A stretch of 64,000 bases of DNA from Kitasatospora phosalacinea (GCF_030268885.1 NZ_BSSA01000006.1:248001-312000); one strand, 5' to 3'. Counted from the stretch's first letter, positions 9,067-18,069 are shown. Numbers and translations: made by a program. Notes: generated from the sequence alone by a model not told the origin.

Positions 9067-9963
9067 TCAGTGCTGGTGGGCCTCGGCGGCGGTGAGGGTG
9101 AAGGCCGCGGTGCGGACGGTGCCCTGGTGCCGGAAGTCCAGGAAGAGGCGGTAGTCGCCGGGGCTGGGCGCGGTCGCGGTGAAGTCGACCTCCGGGCCGG
9201 GGGCGGTGGCGCCGTCGCCCGGTTCGCCGTCCGGGTGGACGTGCAGGTAGCCGAGGTCGCCGGCCCGCAGGACCACCAGGTGGCCGTACGCCGCGAGGTA
9301 GGGGTCGAGATCGGTGACCGGGCGGCCGTCGCGGCTCACGGTGAAGGCGAGGCGGCCGGGCCGGCCCGGGGTGAGGTCGCCGGTGAGGGTGAGGGTGTAG
9401 CCGTCGACGGTGACGGTGCGGCCGGTCCGCGGGAGGGCGGCGGGGCGGTGGTCGCCCGCGGCGTGCAGGTCGGCGCCGAGGGTGAGCGGGTCGGTCTCGG
9501 CGGCCGGGGTGAAGTCGGCGAAGACCCGGTAGTCACCGGCCGCGGGCAGGTCCGCCGGGGCGGTCCAGGTGCCGTCGGCGGCGCGGACGGGGTGCAGGTG
9601 CTGGAAGTCCGTCAGGTCGCGGCTGGCGACGATCAGGTGGAGCTCCTTCTCGTGCGCGGTCCGGTAGGCGGTGAGCGGGTGCCCGTCCGGGGCCAGCACC
9701 TGGAAGCGCAGTTCGATGGGGCCGCCTGCCGGGACGACGGTGCGGTCCAGGCGGAGGGCGTAGCCGCGGTCGGCGACCTGCAGGCCGCCGACCCGGTGGT
9801 CGCCGTGGGCGGCTGCGGGCCCCTCGCCGTGGGCGGCGTGGGCGGCGGGCGGCTGGGCGGCGCGGGCCGGGACGGGGCCGACCGCGCGGCCGACGCCGTA
9901 CGCGGCGGTGAAGGCGGCGGCGAGGCCGGTGGCGAAAGCGGTGATCTTGAGGGCGGTGTTCAT
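9067..9963 (-). CDS. Secreted His-rich protein with duplicated domain, copper-regulon associated
   Basis: 298 residues starting at ATG 9963 (GGGAG upstream), with a Sec-type signal peptide (ALKITAFATGLAAAFTAAYG, then an Ala-rich cleavage zone). A His-rich linker follows (AAHAAHGEGPAAAHGDH). Two beta-rich halves look alike: one contains DFQHLHPV...GDYRVFADF, the other LGYLHVHPD...GDYRLFLDF, suggesting an internal duplication with paired His ligands. Homologues in actinobacteria sit beside copper-export genes. A perfect 17-bp operator lies 70 bp upstream. I infer an extracytoplasmic copper-binding role; the biochemical function is unknown. Confidence 0.78.
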   Translation of the reverse strand: MNTALKITAFATGLAAAFTAAYGVGRAVGPVPARAAQPPAAHAAHGEGPAAAHGDHRVGGLQVADRGYALRLDRTVVPAGGPIELRFQVLAPDGHPLTAYRTAHEKELHLIVASRDLTDFQHLHPVRAADGTWTAPADLPAAGDYRVFADFTPAAETDPLTLGADLHAAGDHRPAALPRTGRTVTVDGYTLTLTGDLTPGRPGRLAFTVSRDGRPVTDLDPYLAAYGHLVVLRAGDLGYLHVHPDGEPGDGATAPGPEVDFTATAPSPGDYRLFLDFRHQGTVRTAAFTLTAAEAHQH

Positions 9964-10032
9964 GGCGTGCTCCCGCGAGTGTGGACGAGGGGTCGCCCCC
10001 GGGGCTCCGGGGCGTTCCGACGCAGCGAGTAG

Positions 10033-10049
10033 ATACCCCCAGGGGGTAT
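10033..10049. promoter_or_regulatory. CsoR-type copper operator, perfect palindrome
   Basis: ATACCCCCAGGGGGTAT, a perfect 8-1-8 palindrome placed 70 bp before the start of the secreted His-rich protein. Confidence 0.8.
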
Positions 10050-10196
10050 GTGTCAATCGGGGTGGGAGGGGGAGGGCGGGGCGACCACGCCCGCGCGGGC
10101 CGCCATTCGCGCAGGTCAGGGCAGGGATGACGGGGCCCGGAAATTCACCCGGGGACGGCCGGGGTGCGGGGATGCCGAGAGGAGTGCTTGCGCTGC

Positions 10197-10213
10197 ATAC
10201 CCCCCAGGGGTAT
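10197..10213. promoter_or_regulatory. CsoR-type copper operator upstream of copZ (distal)
   Basis: ATACCCCCCAGGGGTAT, 60 bp upstream of the copZ start; same ATACC-N7-GGTAT arms. Confidence 0.75.
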
Positions 10214-10231
10214 AACTGAAGACATCAGCAG

Positions 10232-10248
10232 ATACCCCTACCGGGTAT
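10232..10248. promoter_or_regulatory. CsoR-type copper operator upstream of copZ (proximal)
   Basis: ATACCCCTACCGGGTAT, inside a longer GATACCC-N5-GGGTATC palindrome, 25 bp upstream of the copZ ATG. With the distal site 35 bp away centre-to-centre, two CsoR tetramers could bind on related faces of the DNA. Confidence 0.7.
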
Positions 10249-10272
10249 CGAAGAACCACCATGGAGGTTCCC

Positions 10273-10545
10273 ATGTCCTGCTGCTCCACCGACGGCACCT
10301 GCTCCACCACCACGACCGCGACCGCCCCGGCCGCCGTCACCACCGTGTTCACCGTCGCCGGAATGACCTGCGGCCACTGCGAGCAGGCGGTCGGCAAGGC
10401 CGTCGGCGCCCTGGAGGGCGTGCAGGCCGTCCGGGTCGACGTGCAGGGCGGCCTGGTGAGCGTCGACTCGGCCGCCGAGCTGGACGACGCGGCGGTGCGC
10501 GCCGCGGTCGACGAGGTCGGCTACGAGCTGACCGGCCGGGCCTGA
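10273..10545 (+). CDS. copZ: Copper chaperone CopZ (heavy-metal-associated domain)
   Basis: 90 residues from ATG 10273, which has GGAGG 5 nt upstream (an ATG at 10261 overlaps that ribosome site). A single HMA domain carries the Cu(I)-binding GMTCGHC motif (~residue 29). The N-terminus has extra cysteines ([10 protein letters not shown]), which could bind a second metal. It should pass Cu(I) to CopA, whose gene starts 59 bp downstream. Two CsoR-type boxes lie just upstream. Confidence 0.93.
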   Translation: MSCCSTDGTCSTTTTATAPAAVTTVFTVAGMTCGHCEQAVGKAVGALEGVQAVRVDVQGGLVSVDSAAELDDAAVRAAVDEVGYELTGRA

Positions 10546-10604
10546 GCCCGGCCCCCACCCGTAGGAGTCCGGCCCGCGGCCGGAAGAGACCACGAGGAGC
10601 CCTG

Positions 10605-12857
10605 ATGACCACCCAGGCAGCACCCGCCTCCACCGAGGTGGAACTCCGCATCGGCGGCATGACGTGCGCGTCCTGCGCCGCGCGGATCGAGAAGAAGCTC
10701 AACCGCATGGACGGCGTCCGGGCCACCGTCAACTACGCCACCGAGAAGGCCAAGGTGGTCGTCGACGGGCCCGTGGAGGTCGCCGACCTGATCGCGACCG
10801 TCGAGGCCACCGGCTACACCGCCGCCCTCCCCGAGCCCCCGGCCGCGGCGCCGGAGGCGGAGGGCGCCGGACCGGCCGACGAACTGGCGCCGCTGCGGCA
10901 GCGCCTGGTCACGGCCGTCGCGCTGGCGGTGCCGGTGATCGCGATGGCGATGGTCCCGGCCCTGCAGTTCGACAACTGGCAGTGGCTCTCGCTGACCCTG
11001 GCCGCGCCGGTGGTCACCTACGCCGCCTGGCCGTTCCACAAGGCCGCCTGGACCAACGCCCGGCACGGTGCCGCCACCATGGACACCCTGGTCTCGGTCG
11101 GCACCGGCGCCGCGTTCCTGTGGTCGCTGTGGGCGCTGTTCTTCGGCGACGCGGGCATGACCGGGATGCGGCACGGCTTCGAGTTCACCATCGCCCGCTC
11201 GGACGGCTCCTCGAACATCTACCTGGAGGCGGCGGCCGGCGTCACCGCGTTCATCCTGGCCGGACGCTACTTCGAGGCCCGCTCGAAGCGGACCGCGGGC
11301 GCCGCGCTGAAGGCGCTGCTGGAGCTCGGCGCCAAGGACGTCACCGTGCTGCGCGGCGGCCGGGAGACCCGGGTGCCGGTGGCGCAACTGGCCGTCGGGG
11401 ACCGGTTCGTGGTGCGGCCCGGCGAGAAGGTCGCCACCGACGGCACCGTGGTCGAGGGCACCTCCGCCGTGGACGCCTCGATGCTCACCGGCGAGTCCGT
11501 CCCCGCCGAGGTCGGCCCCGGCGACACCGTCACCGGCGCGACCGTCAACGCGGGCGGACGCCTCGTCGTCGAGGCCACCCGCATCGGCGCCGACACCCAA
11601 CTCGCCCGGATGGCCAAGCTCGTCGAGGACGCCCAGAACGGCAAGGCCGCCGCCCAGCGCCTCGCCGACCGGATCTCCGCCGTCTTCGTGCCCGTCGTGA
11701 TCGCCCTGGCGCTGGCCACCCTCGGCTACTGGCTGGGCACCGGCGAGGGCTGGAGCGCCGCGTTCACCGCCGCCGTGGCGGTGCTGATCATCGCCTGCCC
11801 GTGCGCCCTCGGCCTGGCCACCCCCACCGCCCTGCTGGTCGGCACCGGACGCGGCGCCCAGCTCGGCATCCTCATCAAGGGGCCCGAAGTCCTGGAGAAC
11901 ACCCGCAAGGCCGACACCGTCGTCCTCGACAAGACCGGTACCGTCACCACCGGCCGGATGACCCTGCTCGCCGTCCACACCGCCGACGGCACCACCCGGG
12001 GCGAAGCCCTGCGCCTGGCCGGCGCCCTGGAACACGCCTCCGAACACCCCATCGCCCAGGCCGTCGCCACCGCCGCCCGGGAACGGTTCGGCGACCTGCC
12101 CCCCGTCGAGGGCTTCGAGAACCTCCCCGGTCTGGGCGTGCAGGGCGTGGTCGAGGGGCACGCGGTGGTCGCCGGGCGCGAGGCGCTGCTCGCCGACTGG
12201 GCGCAGCACCTGCCGGCCGAGCTGCTGGCGGCGAAGGCCGCGGCCGAGCAGGCCGGGCGGACCGCGATCGCGGTCGGCTGGGACGGGGCGGCCCGGGCCG
12301 TGCTGGAGGTCGCCGACGCGGTGAAGCCGAGCAGTGCGGAGGCGATCGCCGAGCTGCGGGCGCTGGGCCTGCGCCCCGTCCTGCTGACCGGTGACAACCG
12401 GCTGGTGGCGGAGGCGGTGGCGGCCGAGGTGGGCATCCCCGCCGAGGACGTGATCGCCGAGGTGCTGCCCGAGGACAAGGTGGCCACCGTCCGACGCCTC
12501 CAGACCGAGGGCCGCACCGTCGCCATGGTCGGCGACGGCGTCAACGACGCCGCCGCCCTCGCCCAGGCCGACCTCGGCCTCGCCCTCGGCACCGGCACCG
12601 ACGCCGCCATCGAAGCCGCCGACCTCACCCTGGTGCGCGGCGACCTGCGCTCCGCCGCCGACGCCATCCGCCTCTCCCGCCGCACCCTCGCCACCATCAA
12701 GGGCAACCTCTTCTGGGCCTTCGCCTACAACCTCGCCGCCCTCCCCCTCGCCGCCGCCGGACTCCTCAACCCCATGATCGCCGGCGCCGCCATGGCCTTC
12801 TCCTCCGTCTTCGTCGTCGGCAACAGCCTGCGGCTGCGGACCTTCAGGGCCCGCTGA
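10605..12857 (+). CDS. copA: Cu(I)-exporting P1B-type ATPase
   Basis: 750 residues. One N-terminal HMA domain (GMTCASC, ~residue 18), transmembrane helices, TGES actuator loop (~residue 300), the transmembrane CPC motif (ACPCALG, ~residue 396), the phosphorylated DKTGT (~442), the HP motif in [10 protein letters not shown] (~480) and [10 protein letters not shown] (~643) are all present. CPC with a single CxxC domain is the Cu(I)/Ag(I) class. It pumps cytoplasmic copper outward. It follows copZ in one transcription unit, and a perfect 20-bp hairpin terminator ends the unit. Confidence 0.96.
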   Translation: MTTQAAPASTEVELRIGGMTCASCAARIEKKLNRMDGVRATVNYATEKAKVVVDGPVEVADLIATVEATGYTAALPEPPAAAPEAEGAGPADELAPLRQRLVTAVALAVPVIAMAMVPALQFDNWQWLSLTLAAPVVTYAAWPFHKAAWTNARHGAATMDTLVSVGTGAAFLWSLWALFFGDAGMTGMRHGFEFTIARSDGSSNIYLEAAAGVTAFILAGRYFEARSKRTAGAALKALLELGAKDVTVLRGGRETRVPVAQLAVGDRFVVRPGEKVATDGTVVEGTSAVDASMLTGESVPAEVGPGDTVTGATVNAGGRLVVEATRIGADTQLARMAKLVEDAQNGKAAAQRLADRISAVFVPVVIALALATLGYWLGTGEGWSAAFTAAVAVLIIACPCALGLATPTALLVGTGRGAQLGILIKGPEVLENTRKADTVVLDKTGTVTTGRMTLLAVHTADGTTRGEALRLAGALEHASEHPIAQAVATAARERFGDLPPVEGFENLPGLGVQGVVEGHAVVAGREALLADWAQHLPAELLAAKAAAEQAGRTAIAVGWDGAARAVLEVADAVKPSSAEAIAELRALGLRPVLLTGDNRLVAEAVAAEVGIPAEDVIAEVLPEDKVATVRRLQTEGRTVAMVGDGVNDAAALAQADLGLALGTGTDAAIEAADLTLVRGDLRSAADAIRLSRRTLATIKGNLFWAFAYNLAALPLAAAGLLNPMIAGAAMAFSSVFVVGNSLRLRTFRAR

Positions 12858-12872
12858 GCCCGCGCTCGAACC

Positions 12873-12916
12873 GACCGGTCCGGCCCGGGGAGCCTCCTCC
12901 CCGGGCCGGACCGGTC
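12873..12916. terminator. Hairpin terminator after copA
   Basis: Perfect 20-bp GC-rich stem (12873-12892 with 12897-12916), 4-nt loop CCTC, starting 15 bp after the copA stop. Confidence 0.85.
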
Positions 12917-13000
12917 AGTTTCCGAGAAGCCGCGGCAGCCGCTCCGTTCCTAGGATTGGGGCATCGGCAGGGAGCAGGAACGGGAACGGGAGGACCGGTC

Positions 13001-13444
13001 ATGGCGGAGAAGCACGAGGGTTTCACGGCGGACGAGCGCGCGGCGATGAAGGAGCGCGCGAAGGAGCTGAAGGCGGAGTCCAAGCGGGCGTCGGCGGCGG
13101 CGAAGGCGGCCGAGGCGGAGAAGGACCTGCTGGAGAAGATCGCCGAGATGCCCGAGGCGGACCGGGTGCTGGCCCAGCGCTTCCACGAGATCGTCACCGA
13201 GGTCGCCCCGCAGCTGGCCCCGAAGACCTGGTACGGCATGCCCGCGTACAACAACGCGGACGGCAAGCCGGTCTGCTTCTTCCAGAGCGCCGCCAAGTTC
13301 AAGTCCCGGTACGCGATGATCGGCTTCAGCGACAACGCCAAGCTGGACGACGGCGCGATGTGGCCCACGTACTTCGCGATCGCCGACCTGGGCGAGGCGG
13401 AGGCGGCCCGGGTCGCCGACCTGGTGAAGCGCGCGGTGTCCTGA
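13001..13444 (+). CDS. DUF1801-like protein
   Basis: 147 residues from ATG 13001. The first ~45 residues are a charged Ala/Lys/Glu helix (KERAKELKAESKRASAAAK) likely to form a coiled coil. The rest matches the DUF1801/YdhG fold by the pattern APKTWYGMPAYN, KPVCFFQSA and KFKSRYAMIGF. The same fold includes the small iron chaperone-like Fra/YdhG proteins, but no metal ligands are obvious here. It is separated from copA by a terminator and faces a convergent gene. Confidence 0.8.
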   Translation: MAEKHEGFTADERAAMKERAKELKAESKRASAAAKAAEAEKDLLEKIAEMPEADRVLAQRFHEIVTEVAPQLAPKTWYGMPAYNNADGKPVCFFQSAAKFKSRYAMIGFSDNAKLDDGAMWPTYFAIADLGEAEAARVADLVKRAVS

Positions 13445-13497
13445 GCCGGAGCGCCGTCGGCCGACCGACCGCCGGCCGACCGACAGCGGTCGCACCC

Positions 13498-14349
13498 TCA
13501 GCGTCCGGCCAGCAGGCCGTTCAGCGTGCCGTAGTCGAGTGCGCCGCCCAGGGCGCCGTACGTGCCGGTGGCGAGCAGTTCGGCGGTGGCCCGGTGGGCG
13601 GCGGTGTAGGCCGCCTGGGCGAGGGCGGTGCCGAGGCTGATCCGGCGGACCCCGGCGGCGGCGAGCTCCGCGGCGGTCGGGCCGTCCGGGACGGCCATCG
13701 CGTTGACGGGCAGCGGGGAGGCCGCGGTCAGTTCCTTGAGCGCGGCGAGGTCGAGCAGGCCGGGGACGAAGAGCGAGTCGGCCCCGGCCTCGGCGTACGC
13801 CTCGGCGCGGCGGAGCAGCTCCGCCGGGCGGTCGGCGGCCGGGCCGATGCCGAACAGGTGGACGTCGGTGCGGGCGTTGACCAGCAGACCGGGCAGTCCG
13901 GCCTCGGTGGCGGCCGTCCGGGCGGCGCGCAGGCGGGCGGACTGTTCGGCGGGGGTGAACAGCGGGCCGCCCGGGGCGGTGGAGTCCTCCAGGTTGATGC
14001 CGACCGCGCCCGCCGCGACCACCGCGCGGACGGTCTCGGCCACGTCCTCGGGGGTCGGGCCGTAGCCGCCCTCGACGTCGGCGGTCACCGGGACGTCCAC
14101 GGCGGCGGCGATCCGGCGCACCGCCTCGGCCATCGCCGCCCGGTCCAGGCCCTGCCCGTCGCCGCGGCCCACCGACCAGGAGACGCCGCCGCTGGTGGTG
14201 GCGATCGCGGGCGCACCGGCCGCGGCGATCACCGCCGCGCTGCCCGCGTCCCAGGCGTTCGGGAGCAGGAGCGGCGCGTCGGCGGCGGCCAGGGCGCGGA
14301 GGGCGGCGGCGTGCTCGGTGGACCGGGCGGGGAGGGTGCGGTTCGGCAT
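13498..14349 (-). CDS. Isocitrate lyase / PEP mutase superfamily protein
   Basis: 283 residues from ATG 14349. The PEP-mutase-like pattern is visible: LLPNAWDAGSA near residue 27, TTSGGVSWSVGRGDG near 50, the metal-binding TADVEGGYG near 87 and GINLEDS near 118. The isocitrate-lyase KKCGH cysteine motif is absent, so it belongs to the PEP mutase/2,3-dimethylmalate lyase-like side of the superfamily. Such proteins make or break C-C or P-C bonds next to a carboxylate; the actual substrate is unknown. It is divergent from the ArsR-type regulator that follows. Confidence 0.87.
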   Translation of the reverse strand: MPNRTLPARSTEHAAALRALAAADAPLLLPNAWDAGSAAVIAAAGAPAIATTSGGVSWSVGRGDGQGLDRAAMAEAVRRIAAAVDVPVTADVEGGYGPTPEDVAETVRAVVAAGAVGINLEDSTAPGGPLFTPAEQSARLRAARTAATEAGLPGLLVNARTDVHLFGIGPAADRPAELLRRAEAYAEAGADSLFVPGLLDLAALKELTAASPLPVNAMAVPDGPTAAELAAAGVRRISLGTALAQAAYTAAHRATAELLATGTYGALGGALDYGTLNGLLAGR

Positions 14350-14499
14350 GCGGGTCTCGCTTTCCGTGCGGTGCTCGTACGCGGGTGGGTACGGGGTGCG
14401 GTTCGTGGCGTGCGGATCGATGGTGCCCCGTCCGGCCGGTCGGCGCCGACCGATTAAGCTGGGGCCGAATCGGACGACGGCGGACGGCGGGGTGACGGG

Positions 14500-15504
14500 G
14501 TGCGGACCGGGTTGCCGCTGTCGGTGGGCGACCTCGCCCTGACCAGGTTCGCGATCTCGCCGATGTGGGAGGTGGTGGCCGCCTTCCGTGCGCTGGCCGC
14601 CGACCCGGTGCCCGTGCCGCACCGCCGGTGGGCCGCGCAGGTCCGGCCGCGGCTGGCCGCCGCCGGGCTGGACCGGGGCTGGCTGGCCGAGCTGATCCCG
14701 CCGCACGGGCACCTGCCGGACTTCCTCAACCCCGCCCCCGCGGAGCGGGTCACCGACCTGGGCGCGGAGCTGGCGGCGATCCGGGCCACCGACGCCGTCC
14801 TGCTCCGGCACGACCTGGAGTGCCTGCGCACCGACCGGGCGGGCGGGGCGAGCGGCGGGCGGGGGGACGGACGGCTGCGGCTGCTGGAGCGCGAACCGGA
14901 GCAGGCGCTGCGGCGGATCACCCACGAGGTCGAGGCGTTCTGGCAGCTCGCCCTCGCCCCGTACTGGTCGCGGATCCGCGCGGTGCTGGAGGCGGACGTC
15001 CTGCAGCGCGCCCGGCAGGCCGCCGAGCGGGGCAGCGCGGGCATGCTCGGCGAGCTGCACGGGACGGTGCGCTGGGCGGACGGCACGCTGCACCTGTCGG
15101 AGCGGCACTGCGCCGTCACCCGGATCGCCACCGGCGCCGGGCTGCTGCTGGTGCCCTCGGTGTTCGCCTGGCCCCGGCTGCTGACCCGCACCGTCTCCCC
15201 CGACCCCCCGCAGCTGTGCTACCCCGCGCTGTCCGCCGCGACCGTCTGGGAGCACCGCCCGCGCCCGCGCGCCGAGGCGCTCGCGCCGGTGCTCGGCCGC
15301 ACCCGCACCCGGCTGCTGGCCGAACTCGACGTGCCCGCCTCCACCACCGAACTCGCCGCCCGCTGCGGGCTCACCGCCCCGGCCGTCTCCCAGCACCTGA
15401 CCGCGCTGCGCACCGCGGGCCTGGTCTCCTCGCACCGGGCCGGGCGCTGCGTGCTGTACGCCCGGACGGCCGTCGCGGACGGGTGGCTGGAGGCGCTGCC
15501 CTAA
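14500..15504 (+). CDS. ArsR-type winged-helix regulator with N-terminal DUF5937-like domain
   Basis: 334 residues from GTG 14500. The C-terminal ~80 residues form an ArsR winged helix (STTELAARCGLTAPAVSQHLTALRTAGLVSSHRAGRCVLYART). The N-terminal ~240 residues match the large ligand/dimer domain found in many Streptomyces members (SPMWEVVAAFRAL). No CxC metal site is present, so it is probably not a metal sensor. Its stop codon overlaps the stop of the convergent gene by 4 bp. Targets are unknown; the divergent PEP-mutase-like gene is the nearest candidate. Confidence 0.88.
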   Translation: MRTGLPLSVGDLALTRFAISPMWEVVAAFRALAADPVPVPHRRWAAQVRPRLAAAGLDRGWLAELIPPHGHLPDFLNPAPAERVTDLGAELAAIRATDAVLLRHDLECLRTDRAGGASGGRGDGRLRLLEREPEQALRRITHEVEAFWQLALAPYWSRIRAVLEADVLQRARQAAERGSAGMLGELHGTVRWADGTLHLSERHCAVTRIATGAGLLLVPSVFAWPRLLTRTVSPDPPQLCYPALSAATVWEHRPRPRAEALAPVLGRTRTRLLAELDVPASTTELAARCGLTAPAVSQHLTALRTAGLVSSHRAGRCVLYARTAVADGWLEALP

Positions 15505-16412
15505 CTCCCTTCGTACGCACGGAGGGTGAGCAGGGCCGCCAGGGTGACGCCCGGGCGGGCCTCGTTCTCGGTGGCGGCGGACCAGCGGGCCCAGTTGATC
15601 GGCCAGCCGCCGTCCGGGAGTTGGCGGGAGGCGAGGTGGTCGAGGCCGCGTTCGAGCTCGGCGTCGGTGAACCAGGACCGGGCCAGGCTGTCCGGGTGGG
15701 GCGCGTAGTCGTGCGGGAGGTGGAACTCGCCGGGCGCGTAGCCGGGGGCGAGCCGGACCTGCTCGGGGTGCGCCGGGTCGAGCAGCACCAGGTGCTGCTC
15801 GCGCACCGACTCGCCCAGGCGGGCGGCCTGTTCGGCGGCCCAGGCCCGGTCGGGGGCGGCGTCCAGGAAGCCGACGGCGGTGATCACCTCGTACGGGTGG
15901 GTGGTGCCGATCGCCTCGATCGCGCGGCGGCAGAAGGCCTCCGCACCGGTCAGCCAGGGGTGCCGCAGGCCCGAGCGGAGCAGCGGGGCGGCGATCTGGC
16001 CGGTGGAGAGCAGTTCGGCGGGCGGGGCGTCGGTGATCGGCAGGAAGGGCGGGTGCGGGTAGTCGCGCAGGCTCGGCAGGACGGCCGGGACGCCGCCGTC
16101 CGGGGTCGTCAACGTGCTGGCCCAGTCGCAGAGTTCGATGCCGCGCGGGCCGTTCAGCGCGCCGGCCTCGGCGAGGACGCGGGCGGCGGCCCCGGCGGCG
16201 AGGGGCTGGGCGGCGGGCCCGCGGACGTCCGGCTCCAGGCCGTACGCCCAGCCGCCGTCGGGGGTGCGGTAGGCGTCCAGGGCGGCGAGGACGCCCGCCG
16301 GGTCGGGGGCGCCGCCGAAGTGGTGCGCGAAGCGGCGCTGTTCCAGGACCCGGCCCGCCGTCCACAGGTAGTCGGCTGCCCGGTCGATCGTGCTGTCGTC
16401 GATGCGTGCCAT
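15501..16412 (-). CDS. Prenyltransferase/terpene-cyclase-like alpha-alpha toroid protein
   Basis: 303 residues with repeated DGGW/DGG-type motifs: TPDGGWAYGL near residue 50, TPDGGVPAV near 103 and LPDGGWPINW near 270. These mark the alpha/alpha toroid shared by squalene cyclases, prenyltransferase beta subunits and related proteins. The DxDD protonation motif of cyclases is not visible and the length is half that of a squalene cyclase, so a cyclase reaction is unlikely. No signal peptide. Function unknown; stops overlap with the convergent regulator. Confidence 0.75.
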   Translation of the reverse strand: MARIDDSTIDRAADYLWTAGRVLEQRRFAHHFGGAPDPAGVLAALDAYRTPDGGWAYGLEPDVRGPAAQPLAAGAAARVLAEAGALNGPRGIELCDWASTLTTPDGGVPAVLPSLRDYPHPPFLPITDAPPAELLSTGQIAAPLLRSGLRHPWLTGAEAFCRRAIEAIGTTHPYEVITAVGFLDAAPDRAWAAEQAARLGESVREQHLVLLDPAHPEQVRLAPGYAPGEFHLPHDYAPHPDSLARSWFTDAELERGLDHLASRQLPDGGWPINWARWSAATENEARPGVTLAALLTLRAYEGS

Positions 16413-16534
16413 GACCCGACCGTACGGGCCGGGAAAAACTTCCGCGAGGACCGATGAGTTCCGCCCGGTCGCCGCGTCTGCTCCTGTGACGGCAGCGCGG
16501 AGCGCGTGGAACGACGAACGGACGGAGTTGCGGG

Positions 16535-16750
16535 ATGAGCACCCAGGAGAAGGTCAAGGGACCGGCCAGCTACTTCCCCTCCATCGAGAAGAAGTACGGG
16601 CGCCCGGTCGCCGAGTGGCAGCAGCTGATCGCCGACTCGCCGCTGACCAGGCACATGGAGCTGGTCGCCTGGCTGAAGAGTGAGTACGGGCTGGGCCACG
16701 GCCACGCCAACGCGCTGGTCGCGCACCACCTCGCCGCCCGCAGCAAGTGA
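16535..16750 (+). CDS. DUF4287 small protein
   Basis: 71 residues: GPASYFPSIEKKYGRP, then MELVAWLKSEYGLGHGHANALVAHH, the typical DUF4287 sequence. No known function. It starts at ATG 16535 with GGAG-like sequence upstream, and is followed after 26 bp by the interrupted alpha/beta hydrolase gene. Confidence 0.88.
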   Translation: MSTQEKVKGPASYFPSIEKKYGRPVAEWQQLIADSPLTRHMELVAWLKSEYGLGHGHANALVAHHLAARSK

Positions 16751-16848
16751 TCCGAGACACGCACCGAGGAGTGGGAATGACCGAGTAAGCAACCTCCGCC
16801 GACGGCACCAGGATCGCCTACCAGGCGACGGGGGCCGACGGCCCGGCC

Positions 16849-17574
16849 GTGGTGGTCGTGGACGGCGCGCTGTGCCACCGCGCGTTCGGCCCTTCGAGCG
16901 GGATCGCGGCCGAACTGGCCGGTGCGCACCGGGTGTTCAGCTACGACCGGCGCGGGCGCGGCGAGAGCGGTGCGGGCGGGCCGTACGCGGTGGAGCGGGA
17001 GGTGGAGGACCTGGCGGCGGTCGTCGCGGCGGCGGGCGGCCGGGCGACGCTGCTGGGGCTGTCCTCCGGGGCGGCGCTCGCGCTGCGGGCGGCGGGGGCG
17101 GGCATCGGGGTGGAGCGGGTGGTGGCGTACGAGCCGCCGTTCAGCACCTCCGAGGAGCAGCGCGCCCGGTTCGCGGAGTACCGGGCGGGCGTGGAGAAGG
17201 ACGTCCTGGCGGGCGAGCCGGGCGACGCGGTGGCCCGGTTCATGGCCTTCGTCGGCACGCCCGGGCCGATGGTCGCCCAGCTGCGCGAGTCGCCGGCGTG
17301 GCCGGCGTTCACGGCGGTGGCGCCGACGCTGGTCAACGACGCGGAGGTGCTGGACGGGGCGGCGGGCGCGCCGGTGCCGACCGCGCTGCTGGCCGGGCTG
17401 CCGGTGCCGGTGCTGGTGGCCGACGGCGAGTTCAGCCCGGCCCTGCTGCGCGACGCGGCCGCGGCGACGGCCGCCGCCGCGGGGGCGGAGCACCGCACCC
17501 TGGCGGGGCAGACGCACGAGGTCGCGCCGGAGGTGCTGGGGCCGGTGGTGGCCGAGTTCGTCGCCCGGGGGTGA
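16849..17574 (+). CDS. Alpha/beta hydrolase with in-frame TAA at codon 4 of the expected start
   Basis: The expected start is ATG 16777 with GAGGAG 5 nt upstream, but codon 4 is TAA (16786-16788). The same frame then stays open through typical N-terminal strands (ATSADGTRIAYQATG) to the end at 17574. Without the stop, the protein would be ~265 residues. The nearest usable start after the TAA is GTG 16849, which would remove the first two beta strands. Catalytic elements remain: GLSSG nucleophile elbow (Ser), an Asp in VPVLVADGEF and His in QTHEVAPE. It is either a nonsense-mutated pseudogene, a sequencing error, or a gene read from an internal start. Confidence 0.7.
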   Translation: MVVVDGALCHRAFGPSSGIAAELAGAHRVFSYDRRGRGESGAGGPYAVEREVEDLAAVVAAAGGRATLLGLSSGAALALRAAGAGIGVERVVAYEPPFSTSEEQRARFAEYRAGVEKDVLAGEPGDAVARFMAFVGTPGPMVAQLRESPAWPAFTAVAPTLVNDAEVLDGAAGAPVPTALLAGLPVPVLVADGEFSPALLRDAAAATAAAAGAEHRTLAGQTHEVAPEVLGPVVAEFVARG

Positions 17575-17613
17575 GCGGCGGGCCCCTCCCCTCCCTTCCC
17601 CTCCTCTCCCCGG

Positions 17614-18069
17614 CTACGGCGCGTCGACCAGGCGGCGCAGCAGGCGGCTGAGCCCCTCCCCGTCCAGGGCGGGGAGGCCGTGGGCCGCCGGGGCGAAGAA
17701 GGCGCGGTCGACGGCCTCGACGGCCGGGATGGCGGCGCGGGCGAGGGCGATGCCGCGCGGGGTGATGCGCAGGCGGCGGGCCCGGGTGTCGTCCGGGTCG
17801 GTGGTGCGGTCGAGCAGGCCCTTGGCCTCCAGCTTCCGCACCACCTGGGAGGTGGTGCGGACGTCGGTGCCGGCCTGGGCGGAGAGCTCCTGCTGGTTGG
17901 GGGTGGTGCCCTGCTCGTTGAGCCACCAGGCGCAGGAGAGCAGCACGAACTGCGGGTGCGTCAGGTCGTGCGGGGCGAGGGCGGCGGCGACCTCGCGCTG
18001 CCAGCGCAGGGTGGTGTGCCACAGCCAGAAGCCGGGGCTGTTCGCCGGGCCCTCGACCAGTCCGTCCAT
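17614..18069 (-). CDS. MarR-family transcriptional regulator
   Basis: 151 residues with a MarR winged helix: LTHPQFVLLSCAWWL, NQQELSAQAGTDVRTTSQVVRKLEAKGLLDR and the wing DPDDTRARRLRITPRG. It lies 56 bp downstream of the SRPBCC gene on the same strand and is probably co-transcribed with it. A large inverted repeat upstream of the pair (18604-18635) is a good candidate for its own operator. Confidence 0.92.
   Translation of the reverse strand: MDGLVEGPANSPGFWLWHTTLRWQREVAAALAPHDLTHPQFVLLSCAWWLNEQGTTPNQQELSAQAGTDVRTTSQVVRKLEAKGLLDRTTDPDDTRARRLRITPRGIALARAAIPAVEAVDRAFFAPAAHGLPALDGEGLSRLLRRLVDAP

Noticed and set aside
7583..12857. Mobile heavy-metal resistance island
   Set aside because: No integrase, transposase, IS ends or tRNA-derived repeats were seen near the copper genes; base composition equals the neighbours.
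14500..15504. Metal-sensing ArsR repressor
   Set aside because: The winged helix is ArsR-like, but no CxC or other metal-site Cys is present and the large N-terminal domain is of another type.
13498..16557. A 1019-codon - strand frame ending in the PEP-mutase-like protein
   Set aside because: Only the part from ATG 14349 has family motifs; the rest is antisense shadow of the ArsR-type gene and neighbours.
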